Positions 36,337 through 44,374 of a DNA stretch of 64,000 nt are shown in pieces. The notes beneath the pieces were generated by a model. It ran no database searches. It was not told where the DNA came from and saw nothing but the letters and a program-made list of their open reading frames with translations. The stretch lies in the NCBI RefSeq assembly GCF_004135405.1, contig NZ_CP035491.1, positions 992,001-1,056,000 of the forward strand, given 5' to 3'. The stretch's first letter is position 1. The number at the start of each line of letters is the position of its first letter. The position numbers were made by a program, and so were the translations under genes. Source of the DNA: Agromyces protaetiae (GTDB lineage Bacteria > Actinomycetota > Actinomycetes > Actinomycetales > Microbacteriaceae).

Positions 36337-36725
36337 CGAATCAAGACGACGTCCGAAGCATCCGGGCTGCGCTCGACTCGTTCGAGGAGCACTGGTCGCC
36401 GCGCAGGCTGGTGAGCGTCAACGACTACGACGTCAAGGTCGCGAAGGTGCAGGGCGAGTTCACGTGGCACAGCCATCCCGACACCGATGAGTTGTTCCTC
36501 GTGGTGTCGGGCTCGCTCGTGATCCAGTTGCGCGACGGCGGCGGCGGCGGCCCGGTCCGTGAAGTGACGCTCCGGCCCGGCGAGGTGTTCGTGGTCCCTC
36601 GCGGAGTGCAGCACTGCCCGCGTGCCGATGCCGAGACCGAGATCGTCCTCTTCGAGCCGCGCGGGACCGTCAACACGGGCGACACCCCGAGCGAACGCAC
36701 GGCGCAGCTCCGCGAGCTCGACTGA
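36333..36725 (+). CDS. Cupin-domain protein (possible mannose-6-phosphate-isomerase-like)
   Basis: It has 130 residues in a single small beta barrel. Metal-binding cupin motif 1 is FTWHSHPDTDELFLVVSGSL (His-x-His and Glu) and motif 2 is RPGEVFVVPRGVQHCPRA (His). Thus all four metal ligands are present. It is coupled to the MFS gene by ATGA. The substrate is unknown, perhaps a sugar or the transported molecule (inference). Confidence 0.85.
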   Translation: MTNQDDVRSIRAALDSFEEHWSPRRLVSVNDYDVKVAKVQGEFTWHSHPDTDELFLVVSGSLVIQLRDGGGGGPVREVTLRPGEVFVVPRGVQHCPRADAETEIVLFEPRGTVNTGDTPSERTAQLRELD

Positions 36726-36830
36726 CTCGTTCTCTCTCGCGGGATCGGTACGCAGCACCGCGGGCGCCGAAGTGCCGGTGGGCTCAGGGGGAACCTGTTC
36801 GACGGGGGGCGACTGGGCAGGCGAGGTGCG

Positions 36831-37622
36831 TCAGGCGCCCGGGCGGACGACTCCGTGCTCGTACGCGAACACGACGGCGTGCACGCGGTCGCGGAGCGCG
36901 AGCTTCTGCAGCACCTTCGACACGTGCGTCTTGACCGTCGACTCGCCGACCCAGAGGCGCTCGGCGATCTCGGCGTTCGAGATGCCGAGCGCGAGGAGTT
37001 CGAGCACTTCGCGCTCGCGGTCGGTGAGCGCATCGACCGCGCTCGGCGCGCTCCCCGGGCCGCGATCCGTCGCAGGTCGCCCTTCGTTCGGGCCGGGAAG
37101 GGCCGCATGCGACGGATCGGCAGAGGCGGACGCGGGTTCGACCGCGCCGCGCAACCGCCCCGCGGCGGCAGCCGCGATCACGGCGCGGGTGACGTCCGGT
37201 GAGAGGAGCGCGTCGCCGCGGGCCACGACCTGCACGGCGTCGATGAGCTGTTCGGGGCTCGAGTTCTTCAGCAGGAACCCGCTCGCTCCGGCCTCGAGGG
37301 CCTGGAAGAGGTAGTCCTCGCGGTTGAACGTCGTGAGCACGAGCACCGCCGGACGGGTGCCGCCCGCGACATCCTCGACGATCCGTCTCGTCGCGGTGAG
37401 CCCGTCCATGCCGGGCATCTGCACGTCCATGCACACGACGTCGGGGTCGAGCCGTGCGACGGCCTCGATCGCGGCCTCGCCGTCGGCGGCTTCGCCGACG
37501 ACCACGATGCCGGGCTCCGAGTCGAGGATGGTGCGGAATCCGGCGCGCACGAGCGCCTGGTCGTCGACGACGAGCACGCGGATGTCGCGGGGCTCGGCCG
37601 TGCCCGCACCGCTGTCGCTCAC
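36831..37622 (-). CDS. NarL/LuxR-type response regulator
   Basis: It has 263 residues from a GTG at 37622. The receiver domain (about 13-130) has the phosphoacceptor Asp66 in VVCMDVQMPGMDG and Lys in GFLLKNSSPEQ. A loose linker of about 50 residues, rich in Ala and Pro, follows. The LuxR helix-turn-helix is at about 195-245 (LTDREREVLELLALGISNAE, VGESTVKTHVSKVLQKL). The stop of the kinase gene overlaps its start (GTGA), so the pair is coupled. Confidence 0.93.
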   Translation of the reverse strand: MSDSGAGTAEPRDIRVLVVDDQALVRAGFRTILDSEPGIVVVGEAADGEAAIEAVARLDPDVVCMDVQMPGMDGLTATRRIVEDVAGGTRPAVLVLTTFNREDYLFQALEAGASGFLLKNSSPEQLIDAVQVVARGDALLSPDVTRAVIAAAAAGRLRGAVEPASASADPSHAALPGPNEGRPATDRGPGSAPSAVDALTDREREVLELLALGISNAEIAERLWVGESTVKTHVSKVLQKLALRDRVHAVVFAYEHGVVRPGA

Positions 37623-38941
37623 GCTCCGACCTCGCTGCGACGGAGGGGCAGGCTCGCCCGTACGAGGTACCCGCCGCGGCGGCGCGGCCCGGCCTCGAGT
37701 TCGCCCCCTGCCGCCGCGACCCGCTCGCGCATGCCGACGAGTCCGAGTCCCGCGCCTCCGGCGCGCCCCGCGGTCGCGATCGCCCCGACACCCGTGTCGC
37801 ACACTTCGAGCTCGAGGATGTCGTCGCTCCACCGCACACGTACGTCCGCCGTCGCCCCGGCGCCGCCGTGCTTCCGCACGTTCGTGAGCGCCTCCTGAAC
37901 GAGCCGGTAGGCCGTGACGCCGATGAGCCCGCTCGTCGGCACCGGATCGCCCACGACCGAGAACTCCGTCGGCAGGCCGTTCGCAGATGCTTCGTTCGCG
38001 AGCGAGGGCAATTCGTCGACTCCGTGCGGTGCCGCGTCGATCGGACCCGTCGCCGGCGAGGCATCCGAGTCTCCGGAGCGCAGCGTGCCGAGCAGCCCGT
38101 GGAGCTCGGCGACCGCCTCGCGCGCGCTCTGCTCGATCGCACTGAGCGACTCGGCCGCGAGCGCCGGGTCGCGGTCGAGCACGCGGCGCGCGGCGCCCGC
38201 CTGGACGCCGATGACCGAGACGTGATGCGCGACGACGTCGTGGAGCTCGCGCGCGATGCGGAGCCGTTCGAGCGCGACCGCCTGTTCGCGGGCGCGTTCG
38301 CGTTCGTCGGCGAGTTCGCGCGTGCGCTGCTCGAGCGCGGTGCGCTCACGAGCCGAGCGGTACGCCGTGTCGCCGAAGTACCAGGCGCCGCCGAAGTAGA
38401 GCAGGTTCGTGAGGATCTGGATGAGCGCGAACGCGACGTAGGGCGAGAACGGTCCGCCGCTGCGCGAGAGGTCGGGGAGGTAGTCGGGTGCGTTCGACGA
38501 GATGATGAGCCACCAGAACAGCCAGCCGAACATCGCGACGACGATGATCGTGCGCACGACGAGCACGCGCAGCCGGCTGCGACCCCACGCGCCGACCGAG
38601 TACACGGCCATGAAGAGCGCGATGTTGGCGAAGAGCGTGTCGCCGACGCCGATCTGCCCGCCGATCATGAAGACGGCCGCGACGACGAGGGCGACGATCT
38701 CGGGCGCGATGCGGCGGAATGCGAGGGGGAGGGCGATCGCGACGGCCCAGACGGGCACGCTCCACGCCGGCAGCTCGAGCGCGACACCGGCCGTGCGGAA
38801 GAGCACGGCGCTCACGAGCGAGCCGACGAGGATCGCAGCGGCCAGGACCGCGTCGTTGCGGATCTGCGCGCGGGTCGGGCGCGGACGCACCCACTCGACG
38901 CCGTCGACGACGGGCGAGAGCGCTTCGGATGCCTCGGACAT
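37619..38941 (-). CDS. Sensor histidine kinase, HisKA_3 (NarX/DesK) type
   Basis: It has 440 residues from ATG 38941; 38977 is an alternative. Six or so membrane helices (about 28-190) sense an unknown signal. A coiled-coil stretch leads to the dimerisation domain with the phosphorylated His in RIARELHDVVAHHVSVIGVQ. The HATPase domain at about 330-430 has the N box (LVQEALTNVRKHGG) and G boxes DTGVG and GLGLVGMRERV. It partners the response regulator downstream. The signal is not inferable. Confidence 0.93.
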   Translation of the reverse strand: MSEASEALSPVVDGVEWVRPRPTRAQIRNDAVLAAAILVGSLVSAVLFRTAGVALELPAWSVPVWAVAIALPLAFRRIAPEIVALVVAAVFMIGGQIGVGDTLFANIALFMAVYSVGAWGRSRLRVLVVRTIIVVAMFGWLFWWLIISSNAPDYLPDLSRSGGPFSPYVAFALIQILTNLLYFGGAWYFGDTAYRSARERTALEQRTRELADERERAREQAVALERLRIARELHDVVAHHVSVIGVQAGAARRVLDRDPALAAESLSAIEQSAREAVAELHGLLGTLRSGDSDASPATGPIDAAPHGVDELPSLANEASANGLPTEFSVVGDPVPTSGLIGVTAYRLVQEALTNVRKHGGAGATADVRVRWSDDILELEVCDTGVGAIATAGRAGGAGLGLVGMRERVAAAGGELEAGPRRRGGYLVRASLPLRRSEVGA

Positions 38942-39021
38942 GCGTTTCACGCTAGCCGCGGCGCGCGGCCGAGGCATCCGTCACGCGACGGATGTCGCGA
39001 CTGTCGCTACGCTCATCACCC

Positions 39022-39543
39022 ATGACCACCCCTACGACGCCGACGAAGCCCGTCAACCTGCCGCTCCGCGAGCGGCCGATCGACATCTTCTTCCTCGTGA
39101 TCTTCGCGCTCTTCACGATCACGAGCATGATCAGCGACATGGTGCCGACCCTCGGCGTCGACTTCTCCGACCCGTCGTCGAACTTCTTCGTCAACTCGAA
39201 CTGGTGGTATGCGCACGACGCCGACCCGCTCTTCATGCATCCGCCCGTGTGGATGCGGATCGTGACGGGCCTCTCGGCGTTCGTCTACCCGTTCTTCTAC
39301 GTGCTGCTCATCGCGTCGATCCTGCGCGGATGGAACTGGATCCAGCTGCCGAGCGTCATCTACGCGACGATGATCGCGTCGATCACGGGCATCATCGTGT
39401 TCGGCGTCGAGTTCTTCGGTGAGCCCGAGTTCATCACGCACAACGCGACGAAGTTCCTCGTGTTCAACCTGCCGTACGTGCTCATCCCGATCCTGCTGCT
39501 CATCCGGATGCGCAAGCCGCTGCCCTTCACGCGCAAGTTCTGA
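39022..39543 (+). CDS. Four-helix membrane protein, EXPERA-like
   Basis: It has 173 residues. Four hydrophobic segments (RPIDIFFLVIFALFTITSMI, VTGLSAFVYPFFYVLLIASI, YATMIASITGIIVFGVEFF and FLVFNLPYVLIPILLLIRM) with conserved polar residues between them resemble the EXPERA/emopamil-binding fold. In eukaryotes that family includes sterol isomerases; bacterial members are uncharacterised. It is divergent from the histidine kinase. Confidence 0.75.
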   Translation: MTTPTTPTKPVNLPLRERPIDIFFLVIFALFTITSMISDMVPTLGVDFSDPSSNFFVNSNWWYAHDADPLFMHPPVWMRIVTGLSAFVYPFFYVLLIASILRGWNWIQLPSVIYATMIASITGIIVFGVEFFGEPEFITHNATKFLVFNLPYVLIPILLLIRMRKPLPFTRKF

Positions 39544-39548
39544 CAGCG

Positions 39549-41264
39549 TCAGAGGGCGGCGCTTTCGGATGCCTCGGCCGCGCGCCGCACATGGCTGCGG
39601 GCGTGCTCGACGGCGGGGGCGAGATCGTCGAACAGGTGCTTGTGGTGCCGGAGCGACTTGATGACGCCGACCCGCTCGGCGAGCTGCATGTGCCGGGTCT
39701 GGATGCCCTTGACGAGCACCGTGACCCCGCGTCGCTCGAGCGCCTGGATGAGCTCGGTGACGACCTGCGCGCCCGTGGCGTCGAGGATCTGCAGCTGGGA
39801 CATCCGGATGATGACGACCTCGATGCCGCGGATGTCGCCGACCCGTTCGAGCATCCGCTCGGCGGCGCCGAAGAACAGCGCGCCTTCGAGGCGGAAGAGC
39901 GCGATGCGCTCGTCGCCGGGCTGGGCGGGACCGGGGAGCTCTTCGCGATGCACGCCGCTCGACCGGGCGAGCGCGCGGAGCGCGAAGAAGGCGGCCGCGG
40001 CGATGCCGATCAGGACGGCGTAGATGAGGTCGAAGCTCACGGTGATGAGGGCCGTCGCGACGAAAACGATCGCGTCGGCACGGGTGGAGCCGACGACGCT
40101 TCGGACGGTCGCGGTCGACACCATGCGGACGGCCGTCACCATGAGGACGCCCGAGAGGGCCGCGAGCGGGATGACTCCGACGAGGGCCGCCCCGAACGAT
40201 ACGACGAGGAGCAGCAGCACGGCGTGCGTGATCGCGGCGAGGCGCGTGCGGCCGCCCGAGCGGACGTTGACGGCCGTGCGGGCGATCGCACCCGTCGCGG
40301 GCATGCCGCCGAAGAATCCGGCGGCGATCGACGCGAGCCCCTGGCCGACGAGTTCGCGGTCGGCGTCGTAGGGGCCCGTGTCGGAGATCGAGGCCGCGAC
40401 GCGCGCCGAGAGCAGCGACTCGATCGCCGCGAGGGCGGCGACGGCCGCGGCGGGGCCGACGAGGCTCGCGACGACGGCCCAGTCGGCGCCTGGGAAGGTC
40501 GGCGCGGGCAGGCCCGCAGGCAGTTTGCCGATCGTGTCGACGGGGAGGGCCGCGACGACGGCGATGATCGTGACGACGATGATCGCGACGATCGAGCCCG
40601 GGAAGCGCGGATGGATGCGCGGCGCGAACACCATGATAAGCGCGACGACGGCGACGATCGCGAGCGTCCACCCGAGCTCCGGCCAGCGGGCGGTCGGCAC
40701 GGCCTCGACCGCGGCGAGGAACGCGTTCGAGCTCGGCCCCGGAGCGACTCCGATCGCCGCAGGCACCTGCTGCAAGAAGATGATGACCGCGATGCCGAGC
40801 GTGAATCCCTCGATGACCGGCCACGGGATGTAGGTCACCGCGCGTCCGAGCTTCAAGGCGCCCGCGACGAGCACGATGAGCCCCGCCATGAGGCACACGA
40901 TGCCGAGCACGCCGAGGCCGTGCGCAGCGACGATCGGCCCGAGCACGACGACCATCGCCCCTGTCGGCCCAGACACCTGCACGTTCGATCCGCCGAACAC
41001 GGCCGCGACGAGTCCCGCGACGATCGCCGTCACGAGCCCCGCCTCGGCGCCCGCGCCCGACGACACCCCGAACGCGAGTGCGAGCGGCAGCGCGACGATG
41101 CCGACGGTCACGCCCGCGAGGAGGTCGCCGCGCCACGTGCGCTTCAGGTCGCGGTAGTCGGATGCCGCGGGCAGCAGGTCTCTCGTGTGCGACCACGCGC
41201 GGCGGAGCGCCGACGAGACGCGCGCGGGGGAGGCATCCGACCGCTTCGAACCATCCATGCTCAT
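39549..41264 (-). CDS. SulP-family anion transporter with STAS domain, ArsR-linked
   Basis: It has 571 residues from an ATG at 41264 that overlaps the ArsR stop. The SulP membrane domain (about 35-420) includes LLAGVTVGIVALPLALAFGV and VSGPTGAMVVVLGPI. The STAS domain is at about 450-545 (VVIIRMSQLQILDATGAQVV), followed by a basic tail. It is a second SulP paralogue, quite different from the one at 10.3 kb. Coupling to an ArsR regulator suggests control by an ion or redox signal. The substrate is unknown (bicarbonate and sulfate are typical). Confidence 0.92.
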   Translation of the reverse strand: MSMDGSKRSDASPARVSSALRRAWSHTRDLLPAASDYRDLKRTWRGDLLAGVTVGIVALPLALAFGVSSGAGAEAGLVTAIVAGLVAAVFGGSNVQVSGPTGAMVVVLGPIVAAHGLGVLGIVCLMAGLIVLVAGALKLGRAVTYIPWPVIEGFTLGIAVIIFLQQVPAAIGVAPGPSSNAFLAAVEAVPTARWPELGWTLAIVAVVALIMVFAPRIHPRFPGSIVAIIVVTIIAVVAALPVDTIGKLPAGLPAPTFPGADWAVVASLVGPAAAVAALAAIESLLSARVAASISDTGPYDADRELVGQGLASIAAGFFGGMPATGAIARTAVNVRSGGRTRLAAITHAVLLLLVVSFGAALVGVIPLAALSGVLMVTAVRMVSTATVRSVVGSTRADAIVFVATALITVSFDLIYAVLIGIAAAAFFALRALARSSGVHREELPGPAQPGDERIALFRLEGALFFGAAERMLERVGDIRGIEVVIIRMSQLQILDATGAQVVTELIQALERRGVTVLVKGIQTRHMQLAERVGVIKSLRHHKHLFDDLAPAVEHARSHVRRAAEASESAAL

Positions 41265-41656
41265 GCGTGCACCGCGCTCGGAACCGGAGGGATCTCGGGG
41301 AGCCCGTCGCGCTCGACGAGCTGTCGCTCGGTCGTCGCGAGGATCTCGCCGAGGAGCGCGCGCGCGACGCGGAGCAGGTCGGCGACCTGCGGATACGCGA
41401 GCCGGTAGTACACGAGGCTCGCGCGCCGCTCGGCTTCGACGAGCCGGTTGCGCCGCAGCACGGCGAGGTGCTGCGAGACGTGCGAGGCCTCGAGGCCGGT
41501 GGCGGCGATGAGTTCGGAGACGGATGCCTCGGGCTGCGCCGAGAGCACCTCGAGTACGCGGATGCGGATGGGGTGCGCGAGGCCTTTGAAGAGGCCGGCC
41601 TTGACCTCGTAGAGCGGGCGGTTCGGTTCGCTCAGCACGAGCGTCTCCCTCGACAT
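41261..41656 (-). CDS. ArsR-family transcriptional repressor
   Basis: It has 131 residues with a winged helix-turn-helix at about 20-95 (GLAHPIRIRVLEVLSAQPEA, VSQHLAVLRRNRLVEAERRA). There is no cysteine, so it cannot use the thiol metal sites of ArsR or CadC; sensing may be by His/Asp/Glu or by another ligand. It heads the operon with the SulP gene (ATGA overlap) and has a palindromic operator immediately upstream, so it is probably autoregulated and also represses the transporter. Confidence 0.92.
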   Translation of the reverse strand: MSRETLVLSEPNRPLYEVKAGLFKGLAHPIRIRVLEVLSAQPEASVSELIAATGLEASHVSQHLAVLRRNRLVEAERRASLVYYRLAYPQVADLLRVARALLGEILATTERQLVERDGLPEIPPVPSAVHA

Positions 41657-41657
41657 G

Positions 41658-41683
41658 ACGATATGAGGGAATCATCATATCGT
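41658..41683. promoter_or_regulatory. ArsR operator (ACGATATGA-N8-TCATATCGT)
   Basis: A perfect 9-bp inverted repeat with an 8-nt spacer begins two bases before the arsR ATG. It fits the ATA..TGA-N6-8-TCA..TAT form bound by ArsR repressors, and its A+T content is far above the local average. Confidence 0.85.
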
Positions 41684-41717
41684 GCGGACGCGAGAGCACG
41701 TAGGGGTGGAACGTCGA

Positions 41718-42098
41718 TCAGCGCTGCGTCGTCGTCTTCGACGGCAGGAACTTCGCGACCGCCCATGTGATGATCGCGGTGAGGATCCAGACGACGACGG
41801 CTGCGAGCACCCACGCGCCGAGCCCGTCGAATCGAAGCCCGCCGGGGAACCACGTCGCGATCCACAGCGCGAGCGCCGTCGAGATCAGCCCCGCGACGCC
41901 CGCGACGGTCGGAGCCGCCTTGGCGAAGAGCTGCTCGACGAGCCAGGCGAGGAACGTCTGCACGACCGCGAACACGATGACGGCGAGGATGAAGCCGCCG
42001 AACTGTGCGCGGAAGCCCGGGATCAGGAGAGTTGCGATGAAGAGGGCCAGCGCGGCCGTGCCGAGGAAGATCGCGAGCCGGATGAGGATACGCACCAT
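41718..42098 (-). CDS. Phage-holin-4_2 (YvlD/DUF360)-like membrane protein
   Basis: It has 126 residues with four hydrophobic segments: RLAIFLGTAALALFIATLLI, GFILAVIVFAVVQTFLAWLV, ISTALALWIATWF and LAAVVVWILTAIITWAVAKF. The family name comes from weak similarity to phage holins, but chromosomal members such as YvlD are housekeeping envelope proteins of unknown function, and nothing phage-like surrounds it. The start at 42098 gives the usual length. Confidence 0.82.
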   Translation of the reverse strand: MVRILIRLAIFLGTAALALFIATLLIPGFRAQFGGFILAVIVFAVVQTFLAWLVEQLFAKAAPTVAGVAGLISTALALWIATWFPGGLRFDGLGAWVLAAVVVWILTAIITWAVAKFLPSKTTTQR

Positions 42099-42179
42099 GC
42101 GGTGAGCGTATCGTCCGGCGGTGCTCCCGTCACCGGCCCGATACATCGAGCGGTCGGCCCGGAAGGTTAGGGTGTCGGG

Positions 42180-42938
42180 GTGAGCCCGAAGCAGACCCCT
42201 GCGTCGCCGAAGAAGGACCTCCCTTGGATGCGGCGCGCGATCGGCGTCCGGCGGGGGCTTGCGTGGGCGACCGTCGGGAGCCTGTGCGTGCTCGTCGTCG
42301 CGATGCTCGCGAGCCTGATCCCGATCTCGGCCGGAGCCGAGGCGCTGCCCCTCTGGGTGCTCGTCCCGCTGATCCTCTCCACGGTCGGCCTCATCGGCGC
42401 GGGGTCGCTCATGGCGGTCTGGTCGCGGGTCCTGAAACTCGAACAGCGGCGTGGAACCGGCGAAGACCTCCCCGTGCTTCGCAGATGGGAGCTCGCGAAC
42501 ACGTCGGCGCTGGTCGTCGGAATCGCCTGCTTCCTCGTGGCGGCGCTCGCGACCGCGGGCTTGAGCGCGATGTCGGACGCCGGGGAGACGTCGGTCGACC
42601 GGTACCTCCCGGCGGTCGCCGTGCTCGCCGCGGTCGGCGTGGGCCTGTTCCTCGTGGCGTTCGTCGGCGGCTCGGTCGCCGGAGGCATCGTCCTCGCGGG
42701 CGCTCGTTGGTGGTGGGTCGGGTTCGTCTTCAGCGTCGGAATGCTGCTGCTCGCCTACGGGCTGACGGGGGCGATCTCGCCTGCACCGGGGATGCTCCTG
42801 GTTGCGGTCGGCGTCGGGGGCTACTTCTGGGCGCTCAGCGTCGGGCTGCGCGGCAAGCGCGCCGGGGCGATCGAGGCCCGTCGGCGCAAGGAGGAGGAGT
42901 CGGGCGACTGGGCGCGATTCCTCGACTCCCGACGCTGA
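42180..42938 (+). CDS. Six-helix membrane protein of unknown function
   Basis: It has 252 residues from a GTG start. The N-terminus is charged, followed by about six hydrophobic segments between 28 and 225, and a basic, Glu/Arg-rich C-terminus (IEARRRKEEESGDW). No motif is recognised. The next gene follows after a small hairpin (CCCCT 43000-43004 against AGGGG 43009-43013). Confidence 0.72.
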   Translation: MSPKQTPASPKKDLPWMRRAIGVRRGLAWATVGSLCVLVVAMLASLIPISAGAEALPLWVLVPLILSTVGLIGAGSLMAVWSRVLKLEQRRGTGEDLPVLRRWELANTSALVVGIACFLVAALATAGLSAMSDAGETSVDRYLPAVAVLAAVGVGLFLVAFVGGSVAGGIVLAGARWWWVGFVFSVGMLLLAYGLTGAISPAPGMLLVAVGVGGYFWALSVGLRGKRAGAIEARRRKEEESGDWARFLDSRR

Positions 42939-43027
42939 CGAGCAGCGCGACCGCCCGAGTCGCGGGAGGACGCTTCCGAGACCGCTTCACCAGACGCACC
43001 CCCTTGTGAGGGGCGCCGGAGTCGCCT

Positions 43028-43759
43028 ATGGTGGCCGGGATGCTCCGACTTCGACGACGACCGCGCCCTCAGGGCATCGGTGCGCGTCTCGAGCAGTCGA
43101 GCTCGATGTCGAGCGCTGCGGGTAGGCAGCGCGCATATCGCGAACGGATGCGTCGCACGCGCGCCGCGGTCGTCGTCTCGTCGCTCGGGGTCGTCGCGAT
43201 GTGCGCGGCCGGCGTCGGCATCGGCGCCCAGGCGGCAATCGGCGGCGGCGACGGGCCCGGCGTCATCGGAAAGTGGGTCGGCGTTGTGCCCGCCACGCCG
43301 AACGACGAGGTCGACCACGAGCCGCCGGCGGAGCAGGCCGGTGTCGGCGGGGCCGATATCGGCGTCGACGAGTCGGCCGAACCCGACCCGCCGACGCCCG
43401 TGCCCGCGCCGACGCCCACCCCTGTGCCGACGCCGGCGCCGACTCCCACGCCCGCGCCGACGCCCGTGCCGTCGCCGACCCCCGAAGCCCCCGCCCCGAC
43501 AGACCCGGCACCCGAGGAACCGCAGCCGACCCCCGACGAGCCCACGCCTGCGGATCCGGCCCCCGACGATCCGGCGCAGCTTCCCGAGGGCGGTCCCATG
43601 CCGGAGCATCCGGACGCGCCCGAGGACGGCGCGCCGGTTCCGCCGCCCGCTGAACCCGAGGAGGATCAGCCTCCGGTGGGCGCCGACAGCGTCACGACCG
43701 ACCCGTTGGGCCCCGAGGCATCCGTCGACCAGAGCCCGACGACCGACGCCGCGAGCTGA
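43028..43759 (+). CDS. Single-pass protein with long Pro/Thr/Ala-rich exported region
   Basis: It has 243 residues. A basic N-terminus and one hydrophobic helix (about 47-70, AAVVVSSLGVVAMCAAGVGI) precede a long disordered tail dominated by PTP repeats (about 120-160) and acidic Pro-rich sequence, a typical cell-wall-spanning stalk without a visible domain. GGAG sits six bases before the ATG. Its last 94 bases overlap the convergent SDR gene. It could be a real gene with an extended end, or the tail may stop elsewhere if there is a sequencing slip. Confidence 0.62.
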   Translation: MVAGMLRLRRRPRPQGIGARLEQSSSMSSAAGRQRAYRERMRRTRAAVVVSSLGVVAMCAAGVGIGAQAAIGGGDGPGVIGKWVGVVPATPNDEVDHEPPAEQAGVGGADIGVDESAEPDPPTPVPAPTPTPVPTPAPTPTPAPTPVPSPTPEAPAPTDPAPEEPQPTPDEPTPADPAPDDPAQLPEGGPMPEHPDAPEDGAPVPPPAEPEEDQPPVGADSVTTDPLGPEASVDQSPTTDAAS

Positions 43760-44358
43760 TCCTCGAGGCCTGCGAGCGACTGCACGCGGAAGATCACGGC
43801 TGCGGCCGAGGCATCCGCCTTCGCGAATCCCTGCGCGAGCGAACGCATCCACGACTCGCTCGCGGCCTTGACGGCCGTGTAGTTCGCGCCACCGGCCGAC
43901 GGGGCGAGCACGGTGACCGACGACACGATCGCGATCCGACCGGCGGTCGACGCGACGAGGTCGCCCCAGAACGCGCGGCTCACGTGCCGGAGCGCCGTGA
44001 ACGACCGCTCGAGGAACCGGTAGTCGTCGTCGCTTTGCCCCGGGATGCCGCCGCCGCCCCGCCAGCCGCCGACGAGGTGCACGACGCCGTCGATCGCGCC
44101 GTCGCGCGCGTGCACGCGCATCGCGAGTTCGAGCACGGCGTCTTCCTCGGTCAGGTCGGCGACTTCGGCGGCGACGTCGCCGAGGTCGCGCAGTTCGGCT
44201 CCGACCGCCTCGATGCGCGCGGGATCGCTGCCGACGACGACGACACGGGCGCCCGCCGCGAGCAGCGCCCTCGCGACGGCGCGACCCGACTCGCTCGTCG
44301 CGCCCGCGACGAGGACCGTGCGGCCCGAGACATCCTTCATGTCGGAGACATCCGTCAT
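43666..44358 (-). CDS. Short-chain dehydrogenase/reductase (SDR)
   Basis: NAD(P)-dependent oxidoreductase of 230 residues. The nucleotide motif is VLVAGATSESGRAVARALLA; Ser in RIAIVSSVTVLAP and the YxxxK pair in ANYTAVKAASESWMRSL form the catalytic set. The C-terminus (LAASVVGLWSTDASGPNGSV) is normal for the family, so this frame is the reliable one in the 94-bp overlap with the Pro-rich gene. It starts 16 bp after DUF6421 and probably acts with it. Confidence 0.88.
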   Translation of the reverse strand: MTDVSDMKDVSGRTVLVAGATSESGRAVARALLAAGARVVVVGSDPARIEAVGAELRDLGDVAAEVADLTEEDAVLELAMRVHARDGAIDGVVHLVGGWRGGGGIPGQSDDDYRFLERSFTALRHVSRAFWGDLVASTAGRIAIVSSVTVLAPSAGGANYTAVKAASESWMRSLAQGFAKADASAAAVIFRVQSLAGLEDQLAASVVGLWSTDASGPNGSVVTLSAPTGG

Positions 44359-44374
44359 GCCGTCATTCTCGTCG

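Noticed and set aside
41718..42098. Prophage remnant (holin-like gene)
   Set aside because: Only the family name is phage-like; the neighbours are ordinary chromosomal genes and there is no integrase or structural gene.
43000..43013. Small CCCCT/AGGGG hairpin as a terminator
   Set aside because: The stem is only five base pairs and lies within the likely leader of the next gene, so I did not list it as a feature.
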